Positions 33,501-46,971 of a DNA stretch of 64,000 bases are shown piece after piece. The DNA is from Thuidium tamariscinum (taxonomy: Eukaryota > Streptophyta > Bryopsida > Hypnales > Thuidiaceae). Made by a program: the position numbers and the translations under genes. Where the stretch lies: the NCBI GenBank assembly GCA_947034885.2, contig OX344751.2, forward strand, positions 42,437,082-42,501,081, in the 5' to 3' direction. How positions within the stretch are numbered: the first letter of the stretch is position 1; each line of letters begins with the position of its first letter. The notes beneath the pieces are model-generated. The model was given only the letters and a program-made list of their open reading frames with translations, was not told the DNA's origin and searched no databases.

Positions 33501-35470
33501 GGCTACAAAATTATGCCATGAAGCACAAGCTTGAACAACTACTCCTCTCTCACACCTCCAGATTTGAACTCCGACCTCCCTGAAATAATCAAATCGTCAG
33601 AAAATTTGATTTCAGCAAGACTTTGCTAACCCATGCAATAACCCTGAGAACAGAGCACTAACGTTAAAAATCTCGTAACGGTGGAATTCTAGTGCTCTGC
33701 TCGAAACGTGCGCACCCACCCTTCATTGCTCAAAATGCACATGCTTCGTCCCACGACACCTGTCCCGCTCACCTAATGTTTGAGCAGTTGAACACGCACT
33801 CCTTTCCTCTCCATCAGTGAAGATATCCAGAGAGCAATCGAAACATGGTCACACCAAGTATCATTCAATGAACAGCCCGAGGCACGAACAAGAGCTTGTA
33901 CAAATCCAGTACCGGAACTCAACTAATCCAATCCCAAAAGATCAGTCCAGCACCAAATTTGAATTACGCAAGGCTTGGCTAGACTGCACTGGACCACGCA
34001 ATAAACCCAAGTCCAGAGCGCTAACTTCCAAGCCTAACTCTCTCTCACACACACACACACACTCACACTCAAGAAAGCAGCTCGCTACCACGCGCGTTTA
34101 GACCAAAATGTACATGAGCAACCAGACTCACGAGCCTGAGCTTCTACAATTTCCCCACCGCCATCCAACTCCAAAAACCCAAATCAAATCTGAATCAGGA
34201 CAGAGAGTTCAAGATCACCATGTCTGCAAAGAAACCTAAGACCAGACCCAAAACGATCAAATGTCACATACATTCAACGAAAAATCTCCCCACACCGTGT
34301 TTCCACCCTCCATTTTTCTCGACATGCATTATCCAACGTTCGGCATCTATCCTTCTCACCTCGTCTCGCATCTTCTTATCTTCCGCAGTCCAGATTGAAA
34401 CGAAAGATGTGCAAACTTCTGCACAAATAAGTCAGCAAGAGTTCAGTCGAAGCTTCTTCCAAATCCCAAGTTGCCCATCCACTCTCACTAGAGTCCAGTA
34501 AGCAAATTGCGAAACGACAGCCATACTAGCGGAGTCAGCATGCGACGACGAGATTGAATTGGGAGCGTGAGATTGATACGGTGCGCAGCGCAGAAGCCGC
34601 TCCTCGACGTCTGAAAGGAATGATATGATAAAGGAGCAGATAGGACGGGTTCGGCCCTGTAATCTCGGGAACGGGCCCACGACCCGGCCCGATGTTGCAA
34701 GGGTGACAGGGACTGGTGACTCATCGTTGGCTTGGAAGTCGGAACAGTTATCTGTAGGAAGTCTGATATTTGAAGGAAGGAGTAAGGTAGGGGGCTGTAA
34801 AAGCGAACCCTTTACCAGCTGATTTGCATTTTGGGGAAGCTAAACGCCTTAAAACAATTTTTAGTAAATTTTCCTGGTAAGAAAAATGGAATTGGCATCT
34901 AATCCAAGTCATTTCATATTTTTTGGACCTTCATGGAATTAGTTATGAATTTTTGAAGTTGAAAACAGAGTGGTTTCTGAAAGCGACCCCCTCCTGAAAT
35001 GTACATTTTTGGTGCATGTTAGAGGCAAAATGTACCAGATCGCTTTTAGAGACAGGGTTGCAATTACAGCCCCCTATCTTTTCCCATTGTGGAGAAAATG
35101 GGAGCAAGCCTATTGTGGGTTAAATTGTAATGGAGGAATACATTCAAGATTTGAAATGAAAACCACCATTATTTACAATTTTGTCGACAATTAGTTTGCT
35201 CCCATTTTGCCCGTAATGGGATGGTTTACTTTAGTAGGCTATAGATCCAATAAGACACTTGCTCATTAGTTAGTCTTCTTGCATATTCTACTTGAACCTC
35301 TTTATTATCACCTTTTCTTCCTTGAATTTTTGTTTCATTTTCTTGTAGTGTTTTTTTTTTCTATGTACTTTTCAAATTGAATATCAAATTTCACAAATTT
35401 ACTATATGACTTTATTCAATAGTGAACCTTGGGTGTCATTTCTATTTATACAAGAAGATTGTTCTCTATC
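33501..35470. other. Upstream region of the DMT gene and intergenic DNA
   Basis: 33501-34800 is GC-richer and probably contains the DMT leader and promoter; two related blocks (about 33605-33680 and 33955-34035) suggest a local duplication. A short CA/CT microsatellite lies at 34037-34062. From 34850 on it is AT-rich, including a copy of the dispersed repeat at about 34890-35010. No further gene seen. Confidence 0.35.
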
Positions 35471-35634
35471 CACGAGAAGAAATCTGCGTTTGCTTCAACA
35501 AAATCCACTTGATGTGTTTGTTGAGATAAATGCAAAAACTACGTTGAAGAACGTAGAAAAACGTAGATTTTGCGCTTGTCTCAACAAACACATCAAGTGG
35601 ATTTTGTTGAAGCAAACACAGTTTTCTTCTAGTG
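35471..35634. mobile_element. 164-bp CACTA-type foldback element
   Basis: Long hairpin: arms 35471-35527 and 35578-35634 are inverted copies, both containing GCTTCAACAAAATCCACTTG. The ends are CACGAGAAGAAA and the inverse of CACTAGAAGAAAA. The 3-bp duplication ATC is at 35468-35470 and 35635-35637. No coding capacity. Confidence 0.85.
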
Positions 35635-38600
35635 ATCGTAAGTTGATCCTTTAAAAGCCAATAAACCTCTCTAATGCAATAGGGCCAAGCACTTTTGGTT
35701 TGGACAATATCTATATTCATATTTTAGCCTATTTTGAGTACTAAAAGAAACTTAAATTTGTTAAAATTTTGGTGTTTGATAGATAGTCATATATTTCCTC
35801 TACCCTAAAATGATCTTTTAGTTCCCTTTAATTTTTTTGGTCTAAAATAATCTTCCAATTGTTGTAATATAGGAGGAATGGGATCAACAACAATTTCTAG
35901 AGCAATGGCACCAGTGATAACTAAAGGAATCAATAACACCACATTTGCAAACAATCAGACAAGGTTCTTTATTGTATTTGTAATGTAAATGTTAGATACT
36001 ATAGGGAATTATTCTTGTTTTTTGGCATCTTGCTGGATGTTGCCTAATTGAAGGAGATGAAGTTGTAGGCCTTTTCTAGGAGATGCCATGCATAGTTAGT
36101 GACCCCAAAAAAATTTATTGAACACAATTTTGTTCAAATTGATAGATTTTGGATTTTTAACCTCTCTATTATTTTCATTCCAAATATTGATGTACACCAC
36201 ACAACCAACAAATTTATACATGGACAAAAAAATGTTACATGGGCGCCCACATTAATTGCCTTCAAAATGATGATTTTACATTCAAGAATTAAGTATCTAT
36301 TAGTATTCTTTAAAAATGACAAAAAATTCCACTTTTTAATATTGGGAATAGTATGTGATTTGAAAGGGCTACTAAATCCAAAGTTTTAAAACAATAGGAG
36401 TATATCAATCTCTCTATATATACAACACTTGATTTATCTTTGAGTAATAATTTCAATTGATATTATAGTTCACTAGTATTCTACATTTGTTTATAGGTAT
36501 TGTAGCAATGAGATGAATGTGAAAAAAAAGATAAACATCTCAACATGTTAATTTTCTTACAATGTGAATAAACTGTAAATTTATAAAGCAAGTTATAATT
36601 TCTACTTCCCTTGTCTCACTAATAGCCTCTAAAAATCTTTCCCTTGAGGGATTAATTTATTTTCAATTACAGAGTCACCGTTCTACATGCATTTGAAAAT
36701 ATTTAATATATTCTTGAAATGTATGTAAAACCTTGACCTCAAATATTGCCCTTTAGGCACCCAAAATAGTAAAGTCCATGTGGAAAGTATAATATTTGAG
36801 CATATTTTGTGAATGTTTCTAGCTTAGTCATTTTAGATGATTTAAAAGGTAGTGGCAACAATGGGGTTCTAAAAATGTGTTTCCCAAGTAACCTAAATAT
36901 TGACAATTATAAAGAAACTTGACCCATTTCATGATCAAAGTTGTATACAACTAAAGTGTTGATTAAGCACATTGTCAATACTACTATTGAAAGAAGCAAT
37001 TAGTATAAGGTGCTTCATATTAGTATAGCCAAGCTTGCAAGACAAGAAGAATGCTTCTAGATTGTTTCATCAACCTTTACAAGGTCATTCAATACATCAA
37101 ACACTTATTCAATGGTCAAAATTAAGGAACAGAACTTTTTAGTAGGGTAGAAATTCTACTTGATTTAGAGGTTTCTAGTAGGCCAAAGGAAGTAGTATTA
37201 GCCCCTAAAGTTTTTTGACAATGTTTTTACTAAAAATGCTTCAAAACTATCATTTTTAAGACAACTACCAAGCTTTAGAATTTTTTTTTGGGACAAATCA
37301 AAGTGTAGGATCTTTTAATACACTGGTTTGAGAACATGCAAAAAAAATTCTAGAATTTTCTTCATTGTAGATTGCAAGATATTAGTGTTTAAAGTGATAA
37401 AAATCCTTTTTTCCCTATTAAAACCTAGGCAACTACACTTTAGAAGATCATATTTGTATGAAAAAGTGTCCATACTTAAAAAATTTCAAATCGAATGGAA
37501 TTGTACAACATGTAAAAAAAATAATAAGTAGAAAGAAGCAAAGAATGATTCAAAATACTAATTTGTTAACAATTTATTTATAGATTAAAAAAAAAGCCAA
37601 TCCCAATGGTTGTAATGTTGTATCAAACAACTACACCTAATGTTTTTTGTTTTTTTTCAAAATATTAAAAATTGAATCAAATAAAGGACTTCAAAGAAAA
37701 AGACTTGAAAGAAAAGAAAAAAAACTCCATTTATAGGTACATGCCCAAAATCACTATATTGCCAAAAAAAACGCACTTTAGATCTTAAGGGGTTAGACTA
37801 CTTTAATTTTTGCTGGCAATTGAAAATGCAACCCAAATATGGGCTCTAGCTTTGCATTTTTTTCTTGTACATTGTCAATCCAAACGATGTATTTACAAAA
37901 ATAAACTTCATGTAAATCATTTTTATAAGAATGTTAGTGATCATCCAATCGTTCAATACAATATAATGAAAGAATAATATCTTGCCAAATACAACTAAAT
38001 TAGTAGCTAGTCCATAATAGTTTTAGTCCTTGTAGTAGTAACTTGCTTTCTAGTAAGGTCCTATTCAAACTTTGTCACATCTAATTGAGCTTAGGTTTAT
38101 GTCTACATCCACTTGTAGAATGTTTGTAAATTATTTTCTTCCTTTGTGATGCACAATTAGTCTTTTGTGTAATTTTCCACTACAAACTACTCAAAATCAT
38201 CCTTAGACATCTCTTGTGCAATTACTCCTTCATTATGCAATGAGTGTCCAAATTAAGACCTCATATTTTTTATACCAATTTTATAGATCATATTGTAAAA
38301 TGTATAATTCAAAAGAGACCAAATTTTAAATCACTATTATAATCAATCAAGACCATTGTATATGTCATTGCAACCAAAATAAAAATCAACTCCAAGAAAA
38401 CCTTATAGAACCTTCTCAAATCTACTAGGAAAAAACAAGACTTTGTAATGTAAATACTCATTTTGAAATGGTAAGAATATTATCTTCTAAATTGATCTTA
38501 TCATCTTTGATTTAGGATTATGTCTATGAATTTTTTATGTCATTTCATACTTTGAACTCCACATACATTGTGCAATTATAGTACATCACATTCTATTTGA

Positions 38601-38745
38601 TGGAGTCTTAGATCCAATCCACCATAATTTAATTGCAATTAAATATAAGCTTGTAGGGTCTACCTTCATGGTGTAGAGGTAAAGACAAAATGGGTTCATT
38701 CTAACCCCATAGAAAACTTTTCTATACTTATTTGCAACCTCTTGA
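35635..38745. other. AT-rich gene-less region
   Basis: No coding frame, RNA gene or clear repeat unit seen. Overlapping sense and antisense frames near 36.1-36.4 kb lack any motif. Confidence 0.35.
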
Positions 38746-39638
38746 CACTAGAAGAAAATCACGTCCGCTGCAACCAACTAATATGCAACTATAGTTGCAA
38801 AGTAGTTGTAGATTGAAGTTTCAAGTTGCATGTAGTTGCAAAGTAGTTGCAGGTTGAAGTTTGGATTATAGGAATCTAACAAAAGAATTTTTGTGATGTA
38901 TTCTACATCTAAAATTCATCACACTTGTCGACATGGACCACTTTAGGTTTTGTAGAGTCGAGTGTGTCAAACAACAGTTGGGAATAAACTAAGTTTGACT
39001 ACAATTCAACTTAAATGCAACTATTTTGCAATTAGAATACAACTAGAAAATAATTAAATCAAGTTTTATATCAATTGTCCCATCTCAATTGTTAAGAGTA
39101 CCATTAGATTGGATGGATAAGAGCTATAAGTTATACCATCTTTAAATAATAAAGTTTAATATTACAATTGTAATATTTCTACACTTTGTAGATTTTTACA
39201 ATATAAGAAATTTTAAAACTTTTGAAATTTAAAGTTTTGTAAACTTGTGAAATCTATTTAATATCAATATTTGAATTTGATAATCTAAAAAAAGCTAGAT
39301 CTAAAATTCTAAAATCTACAAATCATTGAGATTCAATTTCTGAAATCTACAATCATTAAGATAAAAGAATCTATAAATTTATAAATCTACAAGTTACAAA
39401 GCAATCGCAAACTAGTTGCAAAGCAGTTGCACAAAAGCAAGTTCCATGTCAAAAGACTTCATCGATGAAGTTCTACGTAGCCTATCTAATGAAAAACAAT
39501 CTTTTCAACGACTTTGCAATGTTGCAACTTGTCCACTCCAACTGCGGGCTCCAAATTATCACCCAATTGCAAACGTGTTATGTAACTACAACACTAGTTG
39601 TTAACCGTAGTCGCAAAACCCCCGATTTTCTTCTAGTG
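38746..39638. mobile_element. 893-bp non-autonomous CACTA transposon
   Basis: Perfect 15-bp TIRs CACTAGAAGAAAATC with duplication TGA at 38743-38745 and 39639-39641. Both subterminal regions are rich in a short motif (AGTTGCAA and its inverse, for example 38800-38870 and 39395-39440), the usual transposase-binding layout of CACTA elements. No transposase remains. The TIRs are close to those of the foldback at 35471-35634, so the same enzyme could have moved both. Confidence 0.9.
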
Positions 39639-41134
39639 TGACAAACAAGTAGAAAATCCTCCCTCCTAGTGAAGGAAGCAACCCATGATGGTACAATTAG
39701 TACATTGGAAGCCTTATCAACATATGGTTCTTTCTTTATGTGTTTTTTGCTCACCATGTTGTCATCTTCCCTCTCCCTATCCTAATCCACCTCAAATCCT
39801 TAAAATTGAGAGGACTCATTGTTAACCTCTAATTGCCCAAGGCACCAAAATCAAGTATTTGCAAAACTTTGAAGTTAAATAAAACCTAATAAAATTGCTA
39901 TTTTTAGTGGTTTGTATTTTTAGAAAGTTCTTCTAGAAATATAGTTTTAGTGTCAAAAATCTGATTTGGAAAATGACAATGATTTTTTTATACAAGATTT
40001 TGTACAAGGGTACCCCTTGCAATCTTGACTTTTCATAGTGATAAGAGCTCTTGAAAATGAGACTCAAATACACTAGATCTTGGAAAAAAAATCATATTCA
40101 AAATTCATTTACAAAAATTGTAGAGTAGATTTTGAAGAGCCATAAATTGATTGGAGTTATGGCTCTTAAGCCCTTTCACCTCATATTTTTTCAATCACCA
40201 ACTTTTTTAAATTTAACTTGCAAAAAGAAGATAGAAAAACTTTACATCACTTTTGCAATTTTATCACCTTCATGGTCAAACATTATAATCTTTCACTCCA
40301 TAAGTGCTATTGTTGTGTTTTCTTTTCTTATACAATCTCTAGTTTATCTAATTTGAATTTGTATGGTTACAATTCCAAAAACATTGATAAAACTTATCAA
40401 AATTATGTTGACGTTTTGTTCAACTTAAAGCAAATTCCAAGAAGCTCAAAACAAGCCTCACATATTTAGGGGTTAAGGCAGGGGTCTGTAATCGCTCTCA
40501 AATGCTAATCAATTCTTCCATGTGTTCCTAGATATTCCTTGTGCCATCCATCTCAATACTTGTCATGCCCGTCTTTAAAAACAACCTGCGTGACGACAAA
40601 ATTTGGAAATGGACCATACTCACAAATGTCATCATGATTAAAGTGTCTCTGACTGGCCGGAAGTCAAGGACAACTATTGTCGAAACGAGAGTGAGAGCTC
40701 TAGAACCAATATCCTGAAATTCATACACTCAAAATCCCCAAAACATTTCATCCCTAGGATACCAAATCCTTGAATTCCATACTACGCCCCCCTCCTTTGC
40801 CAAGAACCTGGTTCACTAGAAGACTCACCAACACATCAAAGAGACAATAAAGTTATGCGTTCTGAGAGTTCACCCCTTTGGAGGAATGTAAATGACAAGC
40901 ATTTACACAATTGAGAGTTTAACAATGAAAAATGAGATACAGCAATCATGCTACTAATCATTTAATACCCAGGGAGCCGAGACAACGGTAGACCCAGCCT
41001 AAGCGCCCTATTCAGAGTTGAAATACAGTGACATAAAACTTCAAGTAGTTGAAAACAATGAAGAAATGCGCCAATGATAACCTGTCTTTCAGTGTCTCAT
41101 CTTCAGTTATACTGAAAGAAGATAACTGAAGATC
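39639..41134. other. Intergenic DNA and 3' region of the fatty acid 2-hydroxylase gene
   Basis: AT-rich to about 40.45 kb, then more balanced DNA up to the minus-strand stop at 41135-41137, probably the 3'-UTR and flank. No other gene recognised. Confidence 0.3.
41099..41133 (-). promoter_or_regulatory. Stem-loop directly after the hydroxylase stop codon
   Basis: On the transcript, one base after the TGA, ATCTTCAGTTAT pairs perfectly with ATAACTGAAGAT across an 11-nt loop. A 12-bp stem this close to a stop could affect termination, stability or 3'-end formation. It may also be chance. Confidence 0.5.
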
Positions 41135-44100
41135 TCATTGAAGCACACTAGAGTCGTATTTCAATTTTGCTGGAAGAGTGCCAAATATGAAATCCCAGAA
41201 TGGGGACGTGATGCCGTAGGCATCTTCTTGCATTTTGAAGTGATGGTTCAGGTGGTACCGCTGCAAAAACGTCATACTATTATGGCTTAGTACACAATGC
41301 TAATTGATGCTGTCTCAGGAACTTCACTCTCTACCTCGAAGTCTAGCTATTTCTTAGAGGAGACATCTGAGGGTAAGCTCCATTAACAATTTAAATGCGA
41401 CAACCGTATGACAGGTAACACAAAACAACATCAGGGGAGCTGTTGGCTTGAATTACCTTCAAATTTCGAGTAGCATCATTTATTGGGGTACCATGGTGGA
41501 GGAAGTAGTGTGTCACGTCATACAGAACATATCCAAATAAGCCAAATCCGAAGACTGAAGGAGCCCAGATTCTTGAAAACAGGAGGCAAAGCACACCATA
41601 CAACTGGGGAGGAACACATCAAACTGTTCAGCAGTCAAACTGAGGCTCCAGCAATACTAAAACGAGCCACAAGAATTCAAGGTTCTAATCAAAACATCGA
41701 ACATGAATTCGAAGCGTGGAGAAAACTTGTGATGCTGCCAAAAATCATACAACTACCAGGTTGAGACACTTACAGGTGCAGCAAACATAGTTGCAAAGGT
41801 CGGTGGAAAGACAAGTCGATAACCATCCATGGGATGTTTGTGATGGCAGCCATGAAGTAGATAATGAAGTGTATTTGACCTACACAATGTCAAGCACTTT
41901 GTGAAGAATTATTGATAAGGCCCAAACAGGGGAGCTAATGACGATTCCCTCTTAAATACTCCTCAGATAGGCAGCAACGCACGCATATGCATAAACCCTG
42001 TGATGTAAAACCGAAACAACGTAACAGGTAGTCAAATCCATACTCTCAAGCAAAATGTTGAAAAAGGTAACTCGAACTTACCAGTAGGATTTGGTCTTGA
42101 CATGAAAAAGGAAACGATGCATGATGTACTCCACCATAGACCAGATGAAGATGCCTAAGGGCATAGTAGTAAGTAACTTGTCCACGGGAAAACCCCTTCG
42201 AATAGCAATGACTTGCAGCCAAATGACAACCGGGATCCATATGACGGGTACGACCCACCAAATAGTCTTCGTCAAAGACTGCGAATGATAGAAAAGCTTC
42301 AGAAAAGAGGGATTCACACAACTCGGCACTCGTTCAAATTCACTGGTCTGCCTTTTGAAAAGGTTGAGATATTCAGTTTGGCAAAATGACAAATGACCTC
42401 TTTCTTCGCTGTTTAGTCTCTGGGAGATGACGCATAGGGGATCGAACATTAACTCGAATAATTCTTTTAAACTACTGTTCCGAATTATACATCCACATTA
42501 AACATTAGTCACTTCTATTATGTGACAAAAGAGGGGTTAATCAAAGCACATTGTGTTGTAGTCCTCTTACATTGGGTCGAAGTCATATTCACTACAGAAA
42601 CGGTCAATATGAACTACAAAAATTTAGTTGCGTGAGTATGTGTTGAATAGTCAAGTTTCTCGTATAATTGAGAGTCGCACTAAAGAGATTGGACTGCACA
42701 TAGGTCTCAGCGCCCGCGGATAAGGTGAGAATCTGCATACCTCCATAAAATCATTGGCGAAAAAACGTGGACTCTCCTTCTGCACAATAGGCTGGTGCAC
42801 CCACTCCTGGTAGCGATCGCCAAGATGCCCTACCTGTGATACGCAAATATAAAATCTGGTGTGATTTATCGAACTAAGATGTATGATTCATAATTATTTA
42901 TGTTAACATGTATCCTATAGCGCTTCACAATTGCGATTCATGGATATAACCAATACCAAACATGTACAAAGATCCTAATATTTCCTAGAGTAAGCAATTC
43001 ACATCCTTTTAAGACCAAGATGCAGAAGGTTTCTGACCTCCGGAATAGGCCACTTCAATCACGCAGCATGAGGACAGTTCAATAAAATGTAGAAACAGTG
43101 CTCCTACCTGGAAAACTAACGGCTTGTTTAAGTCCACTGAGAAAGTATTGTCTTTGCCATCAACTCGTTCCGCAAGATGCATTGCCATTGAACCTGCACT
43201 GCACTTCACATATTTTACTAAAGTCAGTCATATTTACAAGTGCTGTAAATCTAAAATCTCACTACTTGTCCTGGCCAATGCCCTCCTGTTCCTCAATATC
43301 ACCCTCAGAACTTTCCTATAAATGAAGAAACTAAACTCAAGAAAAACTGATGTACTCGTCTTAGGAAAATGTTCATCACTAGTGCTGTATGCTACGATGA
43401 AATATTGTGGACAATTCGTAACAGAGAGCTCATGCAGGACTACAGACTAAATTAAGCAGGAATGGTACAAAGACATCATCAGGACGACCGATTTCAGCCA
43501 TCTTACCATGGCATATCGTTGAGACTTCCAATATGATAGTCTTTGAGCATGCCAAAAGCAGCTTCGCTGTGAGCATGATCGGACGCGTCACTCATACCCC
43601 TCATCAACTGCCCTACATCCTTCTCCTGCAGGTGCTCCAGAATAACCTGAGAATTCAAAAGCCACAAAATGAAGATATTATTTGCACCTCTTAACATGCA
43701 AGCTAGGTCTAAAATTCACCGGGGTGAGTATCTAAATGGTTCTGACAAGAAGATAAACAAACGCCATTAGAAAAGAAATAACTTCTTAACGAGTTAGCAC
43801 ACCAAGTGAGACGTGAATGCTACCTCACGGAAAACTAATAAGAACCGGGGATTTTTAAGGAAGGGATTAGCGCTTGCGACATTACTAAAGAAGACCTGAA
43901 TGGAAATTGTCATCTCCAGAAATATTTCCAAATTGGAATCAAATTAGAATCAAAATACTCAAGCGGCAGCAGCGCGGCTCTTGAATTGACAGAGGTCTTA
44001 AAATTTAATGATTGTCAGAATAGCTTAAGTCCGAATATTCTATTCCAAGGACTCTACATGCACAAATGTAGAATATGCAGGACTAATATACGAAGCTAAC

Positions 44101-44719
44101 AGGAATTATTACAATCAAAGGCAAGTTCAATCCTTCTTGGAATGATTAATTACAAGTTCACAGAGCGACAAAAACTCTGCGCGCAGATGAGATGTTCCAC
44201 AAGAAAAGAATTGACAGCCTAAAATAACCTTGCAAACTGAGATAAGGAGAGGCAAGGAGTGCTGAGCGGTGACAATTCCACTACAACTGCTTCTCTAAAC
44301 ATTTTAAACTTTCCAGGTGATACTGACTAGAAGGGGTAGCACGCAATATGCGTTCCTCATTGAAGTGCAGGACATTTGCCTTTGACCCGAATCAATGAGT
44401 GTCAGAGATTTCAGCTGCTGCTAAACCAAGAGTTTTTAAACAAAATCACAAACCTTGAAAAAACTCTATCATCTCCCTCTACATTCGCACAGCACAACAA
44501 GGTTTCTTGACCGACTTCCTACTGCAAGAAAACGATCACACTTACCTCAGGACCACCGGGATGACTCTGCAAAAATCCCGTCACATCGTACACCTCTCCG
44601 TCAACAACTATCCACGCATCGTCAATACAGCTGTGCACGGCAACCTCTTCAATGCTGAACCTCCGATGCTCCATACCTTCACCAAAACTCCCGCCATTGC
44701 ACTCTGCCGAGGGCGCCAT
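41135..44719 (-). CDS. Cytochrome b5-fused fatty acid 2-hydroxylase
   Basis: Eight exons in phase: 44719-44546, 43646-43507, 43198-43108, 42833-42741, 42278-42082, 41879-41774, 41603-41457 and 41260-41135, giving 357 residues. Residues 17-105 form a cytochrome b5 domain with heme ligands H53 (HPGG) and H84 (HAHSEAA). From residue about 135 it is a fatty acid 2-hydroxylase: VGHLGDRYQEWVHQP, two hydrophobic spans, and the di-iron histidine set EYIMHRFLFH (220-225), HYLLHGCHHKHPMDG (237-247), DVTHYFLHHG (299-304) and RYHLNHHF (319-323). It would hydroxylate the 2-position of very-long-chain fatty acids of sphingolipids in the ER. Arabidopsis FAH1/2 lack the b5 domain and use separate cytochrome b5, so this fused form resembles yeast and animal enzymes. 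The ATG used is the first in frame after the leader. Confidence 0.93.
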
Positions 44720-46092
44720 AGATCTTGATTGCAAAACTCAAACAGCAAATCCAAATCTAAAATCTCCAGCAACCATTGACTCTAGATCTCTGTCTTCGCT
44801 CCCTCCCCAATCTCGCCCTCTCGTTCAAAGCACACAATGCAGCACGAACAAAGAAGCGACGCCGCGATGTTGAAACCCGAGAAAACACCAATGCGGCACA
44901 GCAAGAAAGAGATTCTAAATAGTGATTCTCGAATGTACAATGGCGGAAAGATTATCTGCCATTCGGAAGAACGAGAAGTGCAAGAATTTGCCAAAGCTAT
45001 GGGGTCCGCGCACATGAGGCCGAACGGGGCCGTCCGACTTCACGTATCCGCCCCCACAACGGCCGCGTTCGCCTCGACAAGCTCCAGCCGAAGAACCCGC
45101 ACGACGGCACACCAAATAGGCCGCGCTCTTCAGCCCTCTGCAATTACAGCATCCTCAGTCGACCCGGTATATTGACCCTCTAAATGTAGTTCTAACTTTT
45201 GAATCATATATAATTAGAACTACAAATTTGTATCATTGTAAGTACATCTCAAAATACAAGGAAACTCAGATTCAAACCTTGGATTGTGAAAATACACTAC
45301 TTCAAAGTTTTTATTAAATCGAGAGTGCAAAGTGTACTTTCATAAGTATGATTTACCAATTCCTCAATCTGTAATTTTTTTTGTCTTTCAATAAAATTTG
45401 AAGTAGTTTTACTTCATTGTCCAATGTCTAAATTTGAGTTTTCTTGTACCATTTGAAGTACTTTGGGATGCACTTCCTATGATAAAAATTTCAAGATCTA
45501 ATTACAAAGCAAAAAAATTAGAAATTTACTTGGAGGGACAAATCTTTAAGTGCGTTGAAGATGCCTTAACTTGATGATTGATGCTTAATGCTCTTATTGT
45601 AAAATACACTATAGGTTTGCCAAGTTTCTAACAATTTGCAATTTTGTAGTAGTTTTGTCAAAATTACTCAAGGTGAGTATGGATTGTTTCTAAGGTAGGG
45701 AGTTCTTAAAGTGACCATCTACAAATTATTTTACAATTTGGAGGAGTTTAAATTTTTTAAATAAGTTTAAATAACTTTTTATTGAAAAGAAAAGAAAAGA
45801 TTTGGCATTAAATTCAAGTAATTTCATATTTTTTGAAACTTCGTAGACTTAATTATAAATTTTAAAGTTGCAATCCCAAAGGCCTTAAAAGTGTCTAATC
45901 ACTCATAAGTTTACTATTGATACAATGTGACGAAAAATGGCGTACCGCCCAGGTCAATTAATTAGCCCCCCCTCCTCTCTCAAAAAATTTACAAGCCATT
46001 GATTTTTTTTTAAAAACTTACCTTTGTAATCACCGTTGATTTCTCGAAAATTACCAAGCCATTGATCATGTAAGATTTAATCTGAACCATTC

Positions 46093-46228
46093 AGATATGG
46101 ATACGGATACTATACATGTATTATACGGATTATATGGATACGATCCAGATACGACCTATATACTACCTAGATACAAATACAAATATATGTATAGATACGA
46201 ATATAGATACAAATATAGATACAGGGAC
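46093..46228. repeat. Degenerate hexamer-type simple repeat
   Basis: Irregular iterations of GATACG, GATACA and AATATA, starting GATATGGATACGGATAC. No larger unit. Confidence 0.6.
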
Positions 46229-46442
46229 ACATGTTCCATAATGTTTGTCAATGAAGTTGGTTTCAAGAAATTGTAAGAGGAGAGGGGGGGGAGGGAAATG
46301 AAGACTTAAAAGTTTAAAAGTAAACTTCTTTTTTGGGTGCATAGTGATTGTACACCCAAAAAATAATTAAATTTTTAAATTCTTTGGCCTGTAAGAACAT
46401 GCCAAGTGTACTAAATTAAAATTTTAAGTTTTTTAGAATTGG

Positions 46443-46502
46443 CAGTTATTGCCACTTTTTGGTACATTGTTCACACAATGTACCAAAAAATGGTAGTATC
46501 TG
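46443..46502. repeat. 60-bp foldback hairpin
   Basis: Arms 46443-46470 and 46475-46502 pair over 28 positions with a few mismatches around a TCAC loop. The core TTTTTGGTACATTGT pairs perfectly. Confidence 0.7.
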
Positions 46503-46971
46503 TCAATCCACCATTGATACATTAACAAATGCGACTAGTATAATAAAAAGAACAATATAAAACTTCTAGTAAATATCATTTTCTAAAGAAATAAACCTCT
46601 CTTTAGTAATGCATTAAACATGGCTTTGCACAACTAACTTGCAAACATCATGAATGCCAATGACCCTCTCATAATGTTATAATCTCTCAACTATATTGAA
46701 CCAATTGTCGCCTAGCTCTTATTAGAAGTTGTATTGTATATGTATTTTTACATCCAACAACAATTCTTGAGTATAAATTGTTTTAGAACTTCCTACTTTA
46801 TTTTCTCAATCTTTAAGGTTTAGATTGAGATTACATATTGTTTCATATAAATAATAAAGATTTTACAAATTCTTGTGAACAAATGAAAGACAATTCCAAT
46901 GCTTCAAATGGATGTATTTTATTCACTGTTGTATGCCAATGTTATAAATGATTCAAGGTTTTATAAGATTT

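Noticed and set aside
36099..36389. Paired sense and antisense frames
   Set aside because: No motif, AT-rich composition, no splice or regulatory support.
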